From: Streptomyces lanatus
GTDB lineage: Bacteria > Actinomycetota > Actinomycetes > Streptomycetales > Streptomycetaceae
Length of the DNA: 64,000 bases
NCBI RefSeq assembly: GCF_014655715.1
Contig: NZ_BNBM01000012.1
Location: 1 to 64,000 of the forward strand
Reading direction: 5' to 3'
How positions within the stretch are numbered: the first letter of the stretch is position 1; each line of letters opens with the position of its first letter. A model generated the notes under the pieces. That model searched no databases and had not been told where the DNA came from. It worked only from the letters and a program-made list of their open reading frames with translations. Below are positions 43,969 to 52,653 of the stretch, one piece after another. A program made the translations under genes and the position numbers.

Positions 43969-44919
43969 ATGACTGCTGACGTGTGGCTCCCCATCCCGCC
44001 GGACGAGATCGAGGGCCTCCCGGAGGGCCCCGCCTACCGCTACTGGAACGGCGCCGAGGACTTCCCCGCGGACCCGGCCGACTGCGCCTTCTACGTCGTC
44101 CCGTACATGAAGCCGGCCGGGCTCGGGCAGCGTCCCCTTCCGCGGATGACCCACCTGGAGGTCGTGCAGACGCTGTCCGCCGGCACCGACCACGTGGAGC
44201 CGGGCCTCAAGCATCTGCGGCCCGGCGTACGGCTGTGCAACGCGCGCGGGGTGCACGAGGCGAGCACCGGTGAGCTCACCCTCACGCTGATCCTCGCCTC
44301 GCTGCGCGGCGTCCCCGACTTCGTGCGGGCGCAGGACCGGGGGGAGTGGCTCGGCGGGTTCCGGCCCGCGCTGGCGGACAAGAACGTCCTCATCGTGGGA
44401 TACGGCTCGATCGGGGCCGCCATCGAGGACCGGCTCGCGCCTTTTGAACTCGCGCGGGTGGCGCGCGTCGCGCGCTCTGAGCGCACCACGGCGCGCGGAG
44501 AAGTGCTTCCGCTCACCGAACTGCCCGCTCTGCTTCCGGAAGCGGACGTCGTCATCCTGTCCACGCCCTTGACGGACGCCACCCGGCACCTGGCCGACGC
44601 GGACTTCCTGGCCCGTATGAAGGACGGCGCGCTGCTGGTCAACGTGGCCCGCGGCCCCGTCGTGGACACCAAGGCGCTGCTGGCCGAGCTGGAGACCGGG
44701 CGGATCACCGCCGCCCTGGACGTCACCGACCCCGAACCGCTGCCCCGGGAGCATCCCCTGTGGCGTGCGCCGGGCGTGCTCATCAGCCCGCATGTGGGCG
44801 GTCCGACGTCCGCGTTCCTGCCGCGCGCCAAGCGGCTCCTGGTGGACCAGTTGAGTCGTTACGTGAACCGGGAGCCCCTGCGCAACGTGATCCTTACGAC
44901 GGGCGCGACACAGGTGTGA
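43969..44919 (+). CDS. D-isomer-specific 2-hydroxyacid dehydrogenase
   Basis: The 316-residue NAD-dependent enzyme has the Rossmann motif GYGSIG (144-149) and the catalytic residues R228 (NVARGPVVD), E256 (DPEPLP) and H275 (SPHVGG). The N-terminal substrate domain is short. It reduces a 2-oxoacid or oxidises a D-2-hydroxyacid; the exact substrate is unknown. It is distinct from serA at 52654, which is longer and has C-terminal regulatory domains. Confidence 0.9.
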   Translation: MTADVWLPIPPDEIEGLPEGPAYRYWNGAEDFPADPADCAFYVVPYMKPAGLGQRPLPRMTHLEVVQTLSAGTDHVEPGLKHLRPGVRLCNARGVHEASTGELTLTLILASLRGVPDFVRAQDRGEWLGGFRPALADKNVLIVGYGSIGAAIEDRLAPFELARVARVARSERTTARGEVLPLTELPALLPEADVVILSTPLTDATRHLADADFLARMKDGALLVNVARGPVVDTKALLAELETGRITAALDVTDPEPLPREHPLWRAPGVLISPHVGGPTSAFLPRAKRLLVDQLSRYVNREPLRNVILTTGATQV

Positions 44920-44926
44920 CGCTCAC
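44916..44926. promoter_or_regulatory. BldD-like palindrome upstream of cdgC
   Basis: GTGACGCTCAC is a GTGA/TCAC inverted repeat resembling the BldD consensus AGTGA-n-TCACC. It lies at the end of the upstream gene, about 135 nt before the cdgC-like start. BldD is known to control several c-di-GMP genes, but the match here is short. Confidence 0.25.
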
Positions 44927-45059
44927 GGGTTGAGCTTCTCGCGGTTGCCGCGCGTGTCGCGCGTAACAGGCCCATAATCCGGTTCGAGTACCGTCCGCAA
45001 CCTCACGGAAGCGGTCCGTACTCGCATATGCGCTGGTCGTCACGGAGCGTAGAGGTGCT

Positions 45060-48000
45060 ATGTCCCTGAGTGACGAGACTGGTGTATCGTCCGGACGAGG
45101 GGCAGCGCCGTGCACGGTCGGCGCCGGGGATGGACATTTCAGATTTGTGAGGGGGGCGACGGGCGATGCACGGCCTATGGACGAGCGATCCGACGCGACG
45201 GGGCCGCCGGCGGCGACCCTGGCGAACGGCCGCGCGCAGACGCGGCCACCACGGCATCCACGGCTGCCGTCACAACCATCACCACCGCAGGAACAGCAGC
45301 CGCAGGCGGCATGCGCACACAGCGCACCGGGACCCCCGAGCGGCGCGGACCGGGAGGGTCCGGTGAGCTCCCCGCCGCCCCCCACGACCACGCTGGACGG
45401 AGCACTGCGGGCACAGCGGCCGTCGGCTGTGACGCTGCCTCGTCCCTCGTCGGGCGGAAACGGCTCGGGACTGTTTCCGCAAGTGACTCTGGCCCTGGTG
45501 TGCGCGGGATACGCCGTCGGTTCCGCGCTCGGCTGGGGGTCGGCGCAACTCGCGCTGATCATGGGCGACTTCGGGTTGGCCGCCGCCGCCGGCGCGGCCG
45601 CGGTGTCCTGCTTCCGCTACGCCCGTAGCCGCCGTATCCGCTTTCGACCCGCATGGCTGCTGTTCGCGCTCTCCTCGGCCATGGCGGCCCTCGGCAACCT
45701 GGTCTGGGGGTGGTACGAGGTCGTCCTGGAACGCCCCGTGCCCACCCCGTCCTACGCCGACGGGTTCTTCCTGTGCTTCGCGCCGCCCGCCATCGTGGGA
45801 CTCCTGGTGCTCGCCAAGCGCCCGGTGACCAAGGCCGGTTGGGTCTGCCTCGGGCTCGACGCCTGGCTGATCGGCGGCTCGCTGCTGACGCTCGCCTGGA
45901 GCCTCGCCCTGGCCCAGGCGGCCAAGATCGAGTCCGGCGACGGGGCGAGCGTGTCGCACACCGCGCTCTCGCTGGCCTACCCGCTGCTCGACATCGCCCT
46001 GGTCAGCATGGTGCTCGCGCTGCACTTCAGGCGCTCCTCGGCGAACCGCACCGCGGTCAACACCGCGATCGGCGCGCTCGCCCTGACCGTGATGTGCGAC
46101 GCCCTGTTCACCTCGCCGCTGCTGCACAACAGCTACCGCTCCGGCCAGTTGCTCGACGCGGGCTGGTTCGCCGGCTCACTGCTGCTGGCGTACGCCCCCT
46201 GGGCCGCGCCCCGGCAAGGCCAGGAGGACGCCGACCGGCACGACAGAGCCGGGCACACACGCGTGGTGCACGAGCACCTGCCCGGACAGCGGGGCGCGAG
46301 CCATCACCACACCCCGGCACAGGGGGGTGATCACACCCGGTATCTGGCCAACCGCCCGATCGCCGGCTCCCTGGCCGCGCTCACGCCGTACCTCGCCGCC
46401 GCCGTCTGCACCCTGGGGATCCTCTACAACGTCCTCAACGGCCGCAGCGTCGACCGCGTGGTGCTCATCACCGGCGGCACCGTGGTGCTCGCCCTCGTGG
46501 TGCGCCAGGGCATCATGCTGCTCGACAACATCACCCTCACCCAGGAACTGGCGCAGAAGGAGAACCACTTCCGCTCCCTGGTGCAGGGCTCCAGCGACGT
46601 CATCATGATCGCCGCCCCCAACGGCATCCTCCGGTACGTCTCCCCGGCCGCCGCCGGGGTCTACGGCCGTTCCGCCGAGGATCTGGTGGGCACGGAACTG
46701 GCCAATCTCATCCACCCGGAGGACCTGGGCTGCGTGGTGCACGAAGTGCGCCGCTTCCTCGCCGCCAGCCCACTCGAGGAACCCACTACGCGCATCGAGT
46801 GCCGCTTCCGGTCCGGCGAGGACAACTGGCTCAACGTCGAGTCGACGGTCAACCGGCACCACGGCGGCCTCATCTTCAACAGCCGGGACGTGACCGAAAG
46901 AGTGCGCCTCCAGGCGCAGCTCCAGCACAACGCCGAGCACGACCCGCTCACCGACCTGCCCAACCGCGCCCTGTTCACCAAGCGGGTCCAGCAGGCCCTG
47001 TCCGGCCGCCGTGCCTCCGACCGAGGCCTCGCCCTGCGCAACACCGCCGTCCTGTTCATCGACCTCGACGGCTTCAAGGGCGTCAACGACACGATCGGAC
47101 ACCAGGCCGGGGACGAACTGCTCGTCCAGGCCGCCCGCAGACTCCAGGACACGGTCCGTCGCGGCGACACCGCGTCCCGGCTGGGCGGCGACGAGTTCGC
47201 GGCCCTGATCGTCGGGGACAACACCCGCGACCGCACCGCCCGCGAGCGGCACATACTGGAACTCGCCGACCGGCTCAGAGGGACCCTGTCGCAGCCCTAC
47301 CTCATCGACGGCAACGATGTCCGCGTCAACGCCTCCATCGGCGTCGCCTTCGCCGAGCCCGGCCTCGGCGCGGGGGAGCTGCTGCGCAACGCCGACCTGG
47401 CCATGTACCGCGCGAAGGCGGGCGGCAAGGGCCGCGTCGAGCTGTACAAGCCGCAGATGCAGCAGGACGTCGTACGCAAGGCGGAGCTGGCCACGCGCCT
47501 GCGTGCCGCGCTGCACGACGGCGAGTTCGCGCTGCTGCACCAGCCGGTGGTGTGCCTGGAGAACGGCCGGATCACATCGGTCGCCACCCAGGCGCGCTGG
47601 CGGTCCTCGCAAGGGGTGCTGTTCACGCCCGCCGAGTTCCTGCGGGTGGCCGAGGACAGCGACAAGACCGCCGAGCTGGGCCGCTGGATGCTCGAGGAGG
47701 CCGTCGAGCAGGCCGCCGAGCGCACCGCGACCGGGCTCGCCGTACCCGTCGTGGTCCGGATGGGTGCACGCCGGCTGCTCGACCGGTCGATGCCGCTCGG
47801 CTCGATCGAGGCGCTGCTGACCCGGCACGGGCTGCCGTCCGGGTCGCTGATCATCGAGCTGTCCGACCTCGACCCCCGGATCTCGCTGGACGATCTGGAG
47901 CGCCGCCTGAGCGGCCTGCGCAGACTCGGCGTCCGGGTCGCCCTGGACGGCTTCGGCAGCGGTTACGCGGCGATCACCGCGCTGCGCAGGCTCCCCGTCG

Positions 48001-48398
48001 ACATGCTCAGGCTCGACCGCGGTCTGGTCGAGGGTGTCGTCGAGTCCGCGCGGCTGCACAAGATCACCAGCGGGCTGCTGCGGATCGCCGGCGACCTCGG
48101 GCTCCAGTCCGTGGCCGACGGCGTGGACCTGCCCGAGCAGGTCGTCGCGCTGCGGGCGATGGGGTGCACGCACGGGCAGGGCATGGCGTTCTCCGGACCA
48201 CTGGACGAGTACCGGCTGCGCCGGGCGCTCAGTTCCGGCCACTATCCGGTGCCGCACGGGCCCGCGGAGCCCGCGTTCGCCGGTGGGGGCACGAGAGAAC
48301 CGCAGGGGTGCGTCGGCGTCGAGGGCACGAGCGCGCGGAGGCCCGAAGGGCTGGGCACGGTCGTGGTCTCGACACCGACCGGGGCGCCCCGGATGTGA
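45060..48398 (+). CDS. cdgC: Membrane PAS-GGDEF-EAL protein, c-di-GMP signalling (CdgC-like)
   Basis: The 1112-residue protein has a low-complexity N-terminus (about 130 residues), ten predicted membrane helices, a PAS domain (NHFRSLVQGSSDVIMIA), a GGDEF domain with intact motif (residues 709-713) and a degenerate EAL domain. EALVRW is ATQARW, DDFGTG is DGFGSG, and the KID lysine is Arg (LRLDRG). It probably makes c-di-GMP but should not degrade it. The position before ilvB matches S. coelicolor CdgC. The ATG at 45060 has AGAGG upstream, but the true start may be further in. Confidence 0.85.
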   Translation: MSLSDETGVSSGRGAAPCTVGAGDGHFRFVRGATGDARPMDERSDATGPPAATLANGRAQTRPPRHPRLPSQPSPPQEQQPQAACAHSAPGPPSGADREGPVSSPPPPTTTLDGALRAQRPSAVTLPRPSSGGNGSGLFPQVTLALVCAGYAVGSALGWGSAQLALIMGDFGLAAAAGAAAVSCFRYARSRRIRFRPAWLLFALSSAMAALGNLVWGWYEVVLERPVPTPSYADGFFLCFAPPAIVGLLVLAKRPVTKAGWVCLGLDAWLIGGSLLTLAWSLALAQAAKIESGDGASVSHTALSLAYPLLDIALVSMVLALHFRRSSANRTAVNTAIGALALTVMCDALFTSPLLHNSYRSGQLLDAGWFAGSLLLAYAPWAAPRQGQEDADRHDRAGHTRVVHEHLPGQRGASHHHTPAQGGDHTRYLANRPIAGSLAALTPYLAAAVCTLGILYNVLNGRSVDRVVLITGGTVVLALVVRQGIMLLDNITLTQELAQKENHFRSLVQGSSDVIMIAAPNGILRYVSPAAAGVYGRSAEDLVGTELANLIHPEDLGCVVHEVRRFLAASPLEEPTTRIECRFRSGEDNWLNVESTVNRHHGGLIFNSRDVTERVRLQAQLQHNAEHDPLTDLPNRALFTKRVQQALSGRRASDRGLALRNTAVLFIDLDGFKGVNDTIGHQAGDELLVQAARRLQDTVRRGDTASRLGGDEFAALIVGDNTRDRTARERHILELADRLRGTLSQPYLIDGNDVRVNASIGVAFAEPGLGAGELLRNADLAMYRAKAGGKGRVELYKPQMQQDVVRKAELATRLRAALHDGEFALLHQPVVCLENGRITSVATQARWRSSQGVLFTPAEFLRVAEDSDKTAELGRWMLEEAVEQAAERTATGLAVPVVVRMGARRLLDRSMPLGSIEALLTRHGLPSGSLIIELSDLDPRISLDDLERRLSGLRRLGVRVALDGFGSGYAAITALRRLPVDMLRLDRGLVEGVVESARLHKITSGLLRIAGDLGLQSVADGVDLPEQVVALRAMGCTHGQGMAFSGPLDEYRLRRALSSGHYPVPHGPAEPAFAGGGTREPQGCVGVEGTSARRPEGLGTVVVSTPTGAPRM

Positions 48399-48414
48399 AC
48401 GAGCCAAAACAGAC

Positions 48415-48447
48415 ACAGCGGGTGTACACCGGTGGTGTCCCCGCTGT
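48415..48447 (+). terminator. Possible terminator after cdgC
   Basis: ACAGCGGG pairs with CCCGCTGT in an 8-bp stem, with a small CACC/GGTG hairpin inside. It lies 16 nt after the stop codon. Confidence 0.45.
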
Positions 48448-48475
48448 TCTCGGAGGCGGCCATGCCCTTCGCTCA

Positions 48476-48481
48476 CATAAT
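48476..48481 (+). promoter_or_regulatory. Candidate -10 box of the ilvB leader transcript
   Basis: CATAAT is the best -10 match upstream of the leader peptide and would start transcription about 50 nt before it; no clear -35 was found. Confidence 0.3.
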
Positions 48482-48538
48482 GAGACTCCCGTCCCACCCA
48501 CTTGACACCGGGTGTGCGCCGGGGGGAGGGTCAGTGCC

Positions 48539-48580
48539 ATGCGCACCCGAATTCTCGTACTTGGAAAGCGCGTCGGCTGA
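48539..48580 (+). CDS. ilvB leader peptide, 13 residues
   Basis: MRTRILVLGKRVG is encoded directly after a strong GGAGGG ribosome site (9 nt). Codons 5-8 are ATT-CTC-GTA-CTT for Ile-Leu-Val-Leu, the three branched-chain amino acids made by the pathway, with another Val at position 12. Stalling on these codons when charged tRNA is scarce would alter folding of the downstream terminator. Such leader peptides precede ilvBNC in other actinobacteria. Confidence 0.88.
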   Translation: MRTRILVLGKRVG

Positions 48581-48634
48581 GGCTGGTGACGTCCGGACAG
48601 ACCCGGAACTCCCAGCGACCACCACCGGCGCGCT

Positions 48635-48668
48635 CCCCTCGCTTGCCTTATGGCACGAGGGGTTTTTT
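48635..48668 (+). terminator. Attenuator hairpin of the ilvB operon
   Basis: CCCCTCG pairs with CGAGGGG (48635-48641 with 48656-48662), with an inner TGCC/GGCA stem, and is followed by TTTTTT at 48663-48668. This is a textbook intrinsic terminator and the only one in the window with a six-T run. It lies 55 nt after the leader peptide stop and 80 nt before ilvB. Confidence 0.9.
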
Positions 48669-48748
48669 GTTGCACAGGCACCTGTCGTGCAGCATCGAAA
48701 CTCCGCTCAAACTTCGCAAAAACCCTCAGCATCGAGAAGAGAATGCCG

Positions 48749-50593
48749 ATGACCGAGCAGGCCACCGGGGCCCATCATCCGCAGCCGCGGCCCCGATCCG
48801 GAGGACAGTCCGCCCCCGAGCACGTCACGGGTGCGCAGTCCCTCATCCGTTCGCTCGAGGAGGTCGGCGCCGACACGGTATTCGGCATTCCGGGCGGCAC
48901 CATCCTGCCGGCGTACGACCCGATGATGGACTCCACGCGAGTGCGCCACGTGCTGGTCCGCCATGAGCAGGGTGCCGGCCACGCGGCCACCGGTTACGCG
49001 CAGGCCACCGGCAAGGTCGGTGTCTGCATGGCGACCAGCGGCCCCGGTGCCACCAACCTGGTGACGCCGATCGCCGACGCGATGATGGACTCGGTGCCGC
49101 TCGTGGCGATCACCGGTCAGGTCGTCTCCAAGTCGATCGGCACGGACGCCTTCCAGGAGGCGGACATCGTCGGCATCACCATGCCGATCACCAAGCACAG
49201 CTTCCTGGTCACCAAGGCGGAGGACATCCCCCGGGCGATCGCGCAGGCGTTCCACATCGCCTCCACCGGCCGCCCGGGCCCGGTCCTGGTCGACATCCCC
49301 AAGGACATCCTCCAGGCGAAGACCACCTTCTCCTGGCCGCCCGCAATGGACCTGCCCGGCTACCGGCCCGTCACCAAGCCGCACGCCAAGCAGATCCGCG
49401 AGGCCGCCAAGCTGATCACCGCCGCCAAGCGACCCGTCCTCTACGTCGGCGGCGGCGTCATCAAGGCCGGCGCCACCGCCGAGCTGAAGGTCCTCGCGGA
49501 ACTCACCGGAGCGCCCGTCACCACCACCCTGATGGCGCTCGGCGCATTCCCCGACAGCCACCCGCTGCACGTGGGAATGCCGGGCATGCACGGTGCGGTC
49601 ACCGCCGTCACCGCGCTGCAGAAGGCCGACCTGATCGTCGCCCTCGGCGCCCGCTTCGACGACCGCGTCACCGGCAACCTGGACAGCTTCGCCCCGTACG
49701 CCAAGATCGTCCACGCCGACATCGACCCGGCCGAGATCGGCAAGAACCGCGCGGCGGACGTGCCGATCGTCGGTGACGCCCGCGAGGTCATCGCCGATCT
49801 GGTCCAGGCCGTGCAGAAGGAGCACGCCGAGGGCCACCAGGGCGACTACACCGCTTGGTGGAAGGACCTGTCCCGGTGGCGGGACACCTACCCGCTCGGC
49901 TACGACCAGCCCGACGACGGCTCGCTGTCCCCGCAGCAGGTCATCGAGCGCATCGGCCAACTCGCCCCGCAGGACACGGTCTTCGCGGCGGGTGTCGGGC
50001 AGCACCAGATGTGGGCCGCGCACTACATCCAGTACGAGAAGCCGGCCACGTGGCTGAACTCCGGCGGCGCCGGAACCATGGGCTACGCGGTCCCCGCGGC
50101 CATGGGCGCCAAGGCCGGGGCACCGGACCGGACCGTCTGGGCGATCGACGGTGACGGCTGCTTCCAGATGACGAACCAGGAACTCACCACCTGCGCCCTG
50201 AACAACATCCCGATCAAGGTCGCCATCATCAACAACGGCGCCCTCGGGATGGTCCGCCAGTGGCAGACCCTCTTCTACAACCAGCGCTACTCCAATACCG
50301 TGCTGCACTCCGGGCCCGACGACGTCAATCCGGAGGCCAGGGGCACCCGCGTCCCCGACTTCGTGAAGCTGTCGGAGGCCATGGGCTGTTACGCGATCCG
50401 CTGCGAGCGGCCGGAGGACCTCGACAAGGTCATCGAAGAGGCGAACTCCATCAACGACCGCCCCGTCGTCGTCGACTTCATCGTCCACGAGGACGCCATG
50501 GTGTGGCCGATGGTCGCCGCCGGCACCTCCAACGACGAGATCATGGCCGCCCGGGACGTCCGCCCCGACTTCGGCGACAACGAAGACGACTGA
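48749..50593 (+). CDS. ilvB: Acetolactate synthase large subunit
   Basis: The 614-residue thiamine diphosphate enzyme makes acetolactate and acetohydroxybutyrate, the first shared step of valine, leucine and isoleucine synthesis. Visible motifs are GIPGGTILPAYDPMM with the activating glutamate in RHEQGAGHAA, SGPGATNLVT, and the ThDP motif GDGCFQMTNQEL to IINNGALGMV. The start may be 48743 or 48749; both ATGs are in frame, and I prefer MTEQ. It is controlled by the leader attenuator and followed 20 nt later by ilvN. Confidence 0.97.
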   Translation: MTEQATGAHHPQPRPRSGGQSAPEHVTGAQSLIRSLEEVGADTVFGIPGGTILPAYDPMMDSTRVRHVLVRHEQGAGHAATGYAQATGKVGVCMATSGPGATNLVTPIADAMMDSVPLVAITGQVVSKSIGTDAFQEADIVGITMPITKHSFLVTKAEDIPRAIAQAFHIASTGRPGPVLVDIPKDILQAKTTFSWPPAMDLPGYRPVTKPHAKQIREAAKLITAAKRPVLYVGGGVIKAGATAELKVLAELTGAPVTTTLMALGAFPDSHPLHVGMPGMHGAVTAVTALQKADLIVALGARFDDRVTGNLDSFAPYAKIVHADIDPAEIGKNRAADVPIVGDAREVIADLVQAVQKEHAEGHQGDYTAWWKDLSRWRDTYPLGYDQPDDGSLSPQQVIERIGQLAPQDTVFAAGVGQHQMWAAHYIQYEKPATWLNSGGAGTMGYAVPAAMGAKAGAPDRTVWAIDGDGCFQMTNQELTTCALNNIPIKVAIINNGALGMVRQWQTLFYNQRYSNTVLHSGPDDVNPEARGTRVPDFVKLSEAMGCYAIRCERPEDLDKVIEEANSINDRPVVVDFIVHEDAMVWPMVAAGTSNDEIMAARDVRPDFGDNEDD

Positions 50594-50613
50594 GCGAGAG
50601 AGACGTAAAGATC

Positions 50614-51138
50614 ATGTCCAAGCACACGCTCTCCGTCCTGGTGGAGAACAAGCCCGGCGTCCTCGCCCGGATCACCGCCCTCTTCTCGCGCCGGGGCTTC
50701 AACATCGACTCGCTCGCCGTCGGTGTCACCGAGCACCCCGACATCTCCCGCATCACCATCGTGGTGAGCGTCGCCGACCTGCCGCTGGAGCAGGTGACGA
50801 AGCAGCTCAACAAGCTGGTCAACGTGCTGAAGATCGTCGAGCTGGAGCCCGGTTCGGCCGTTCAGCGCGAACTCGTTCTGGTGAAGGTGCGCGCCGACAA
50901 CGAGACCCGCTCCCAGATCATCGAGATCGTCCAGCTGTTCCGCGCCAAGACCGTCGACGTCTCCCCGGAGGCCGTCACCATCGAGGCCACCGGCTCCAGC
51001 GACAAGCTGGAGGCCATGCTGAAGATGCTGGAGCCGTTCGGCATCAAGGAACTCGTCCAGTCCGGCACGATCGCGATCGGCCGCGGCGCGCGCTCGATCA
51101 CGGACCGCTCGCTGCGGGCCCTCGACCGCTCCGCATAG
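50614..51138 (+). CDS. ilvN: Acetolactate synthase small (regulatory) subunit
   Basis: The 174-residue subunit carries an N-terminal ACT domain (LSVLVENKPGVLARITALFS, RRGFNIDSLAVG) and a C-terminal ALS_ss domain (ELVLVKVRADNETRSQI). It confers valine feedback inhibition and raises the activity of the large subunit. It starts 20 nt after ilvB and is part of the same transcript. A perfect hairpin follows its stop. Confidence 0.97.
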   Translation: MSKHTLSVLVENKPGVLARITALFSRRGFNIDSLAVGVTEHPDISRITIVVSVADLPLEQVTKQLNKLVNVLKIVELEPGSAVQRELVLVKVRADNETRSQIIEIVQLFRAKTVDVSPEAVTIEATGSSDKLEAMLKMLEPFGIKELVQSGTIAIGRGARSITDRSLRALDRSA

Positions 51139-51143
51139 CGCGG

Positions 51144-51177
51144 ATTCGGGCGGCCGGGTGACACCGGCCGCCCGAAT
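51144..51177 (+). terminator. Hairpin between ilvN and ilvC
   Basis: ATTCGGGCGGCCGG pairs perfectly over 14 bp with its complement around the loop GTGACA, 5 nt after the ilvN stop. No T-run follows, so partial read-through into ilvC remains possible. Confidence 0.8.
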
Positions 51178-51255
51178 ATCGAGACCCCGAGACTTCCCTT
51201 CCGCCCCCCGTCATACGGTGGGACGCAACACCTGCACACAAGGAGAGAACCCAAA

Positions 51256-52254
51256 GTGGCCGAGCTGTTCTACGACGCCGACGCCGACCTGTCCATCATC
51301 CAGGGCCGCAAGGTCGCGGTCATCGGTTACGGCAGCCAGGGCCACGCCCACGCGCTGTCGCTCCGTGACTCGGGTGTCGACGTGCGTGTCGGTCTGCACG
51401 AGGGCTCCAAGTCCAAGGCGAAGGCCGAGGAGCAGGGCCTGCGCGTGGTGACGCCGTCGGAGGCCGCCGCCGAGGCCGACGTCATCATGATCCTGGTGCC
51501 GGACCCGATCCAGGCCCAGGTCTACGAGGAGCACATCGCCCCGAACCTGAACGACGGCGACGCCCTGTTCTTCGGCCACGGCCTGAACATCCGCTACGGC
51601 TTCATCAAGCCCCCGGCCGGCGTCGACGTCTGCATGGTCGCCCCGAAGGGCCCGGGCCACCTGGTCCGCCGCCAGTACGAGGAGGGCCGCGGCGTTCCGT
51701 GTATCGCCGCCGTCGAGCAGGACGCCACGGGCAACGCCTTCGCGCTGGCCCTGTCGTACGCCAAGGGCATCGGTGGCACCCGCGCCGGCGTCATCAAGAC
51801 GACCTTCACCGAGGAGACCGAGACCGACCTGTTCGGTGAGCAGGCCGTTCTCTGCGGTGGTACGGCCGCCCTGGTCAAGGCCGGTTTCGAGACGCTGACC
51901 GAGGCCGGCTACCAGCCGGAGATCGCGTACTTCGAGTGCCTGCACGAGCTGAAGCTGATCGTGGACCTCATGTACGAGGGCGGCCTGGAGAAGATGCGCT
52001 GGTCGATCTCCGAGACCGCCGAGTGGGGCGACTACGTCACCGGCCCCCGGATCATCACCGACGCCACCAAGGCCGAGATGAAGCAGGTCCTCGCCGAGAT
52101 CCAGGACGGCACCTTCGCCCAGGCCTGGATGGACGAGTACCACGGCGGTCTGAAGAAGTACAACGAATACAAGAAGCAGGACTCCGAGCACCTGCTGGAG
52201 ACCACCGGCAAGGAGCTGCGCAAGCTCATGAGCTGGGTGAACGAAGAGGCGTAA
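51256..52254 (+). CDS. ilvC: Ketol-acid reductoisomerase
   Basis: The 332-residue NADPH-dependent enzyme converts acetolactate to dihydroxyisovalerate, with magnesium. The NAD(P) loop reads GYGSQGHAHALSLRDSGVDVR. Conserved KARI segments follow (VAPKGPGHLVRRQYEEG, DLFGEQAVLCGG, YFECLHELKLIVDLMYEGG, SISETAEWGDY). The length is the short class I form. The GTG has AAGGAGAG about 9 nt upstream. It lies 117 nt after ilvN, beyond the hairpin. Confidence 0.97.
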   Translation: MAELFYDADADLSIIQGRKVAVIGYGSQGHAHALSLRDSGVDVRVGLHEGSKSKAKAEEQGLRVVTPSEAAAEADVIMILVPDPIQAQVYEEHIAPNLNDGDALFFGHGLNIRYGFIKPPAGVDVCMVAPKGPGHLVRRQYEEGRGVPCIAAVEQDATGNAFALALSYAKGIGGTRAGVIKTTFTEETETDLFGEQAVLCGGTAALVKAGFETLTEAGYQPEIAYFECLHELKLIVDLMYEGGLEKMRWSISETAEWGDYVTGPRIITDATKAEMKQVLAEIQDGTFAQAWMDEYHGGLKKYNEYKKQDSEHLLETTGKELRKLMSWVNEEA

Positions 52255-52266
52255 GCCTCGGCCGAC

Positions 52267-52298
52267 GGGACCGGAGCATGTCGCTCCGGTCCCGTTGT
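52267..52298 (+). terminator. Terminator after ilvC
   Basis: GGGACCGGAGC pairs perfectly with GCTCCGGTCCC over 11 bp with a 5-nt loop, followed by GTTGTCC, 12 nt after the stop. Confidence 0.85.
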
Positions 52299-52653
52299 CC
52301 ATCCCGTCCCGTCACGGACGGGTGATCCTTCCACAGAGGCGCAGGACGGCTTCTGTCGCGGCACTAGACTGCCGTACTACATACGCGTCAGGCCCACAGC
52401 GTCGTGCGTCTTCCACGCGGCTAGCACAGCGACACCGAGGAGGGGCAGGCACGTCCCCACGCCGTCCGGCACGCACTCTCGCCGCACCGGTCAAAGGCCC
52501 TAGTAGCTCCGCTACGAGGACCTTCGCCCGGCACACCGAGAGCACGCACCGAACGACGCGGGAACGCACCCGACCCTCCCCGGCGCCGCCCCCCTCCACC
52601 GCCTGCGGCCGTCGGGACGGCCGTCCGCATGCATGGGACTTGTGAGGACTCAC
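52299..52653 (+). promoter_or_regulatory. Long serA upstream region with imperfect hairpin
   Basis: This stretch holds no gene. A TAGACT at 52365-52370 is a candidate -10, which would give serA a leader near 277 nt. Within it, 52494-52524 forms an imperfect 14-bp stem (12 of 14 paired, AAGGCCCTAGTAGC with GCTACGAGGACCTT) around a TCC loop. No T-box sequence, known riboswitch motif or leader peptide with serine codons was recognised. Confidence 0.4.

Noticed and set aside
43893..43994. Extended N-terminus of the aldo/keto reductase
   Set aside because: The added residues overlap the divergent gene start and do not resemble the family; GGAGGG precedes the inner GTG.
46176..48497. A 773-codon open frame antisense to cdgC
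   Set aside because: Mirror of the GGDEF/EAL coding sequence; composition is a shadow pattern.
48502..48507. TTGACA upstream of the ilvB leader as a -35 box
   Set aside because: No -10-like hexamer at 16-19 nt; the downstream sequence is the GGAGGG ribosome site of the leader peptide.
52299..52653. T-box or known riboswitch before serA
   Set aside because: No T-box AGGGTGG sequence and no recognised aptamer core were found.
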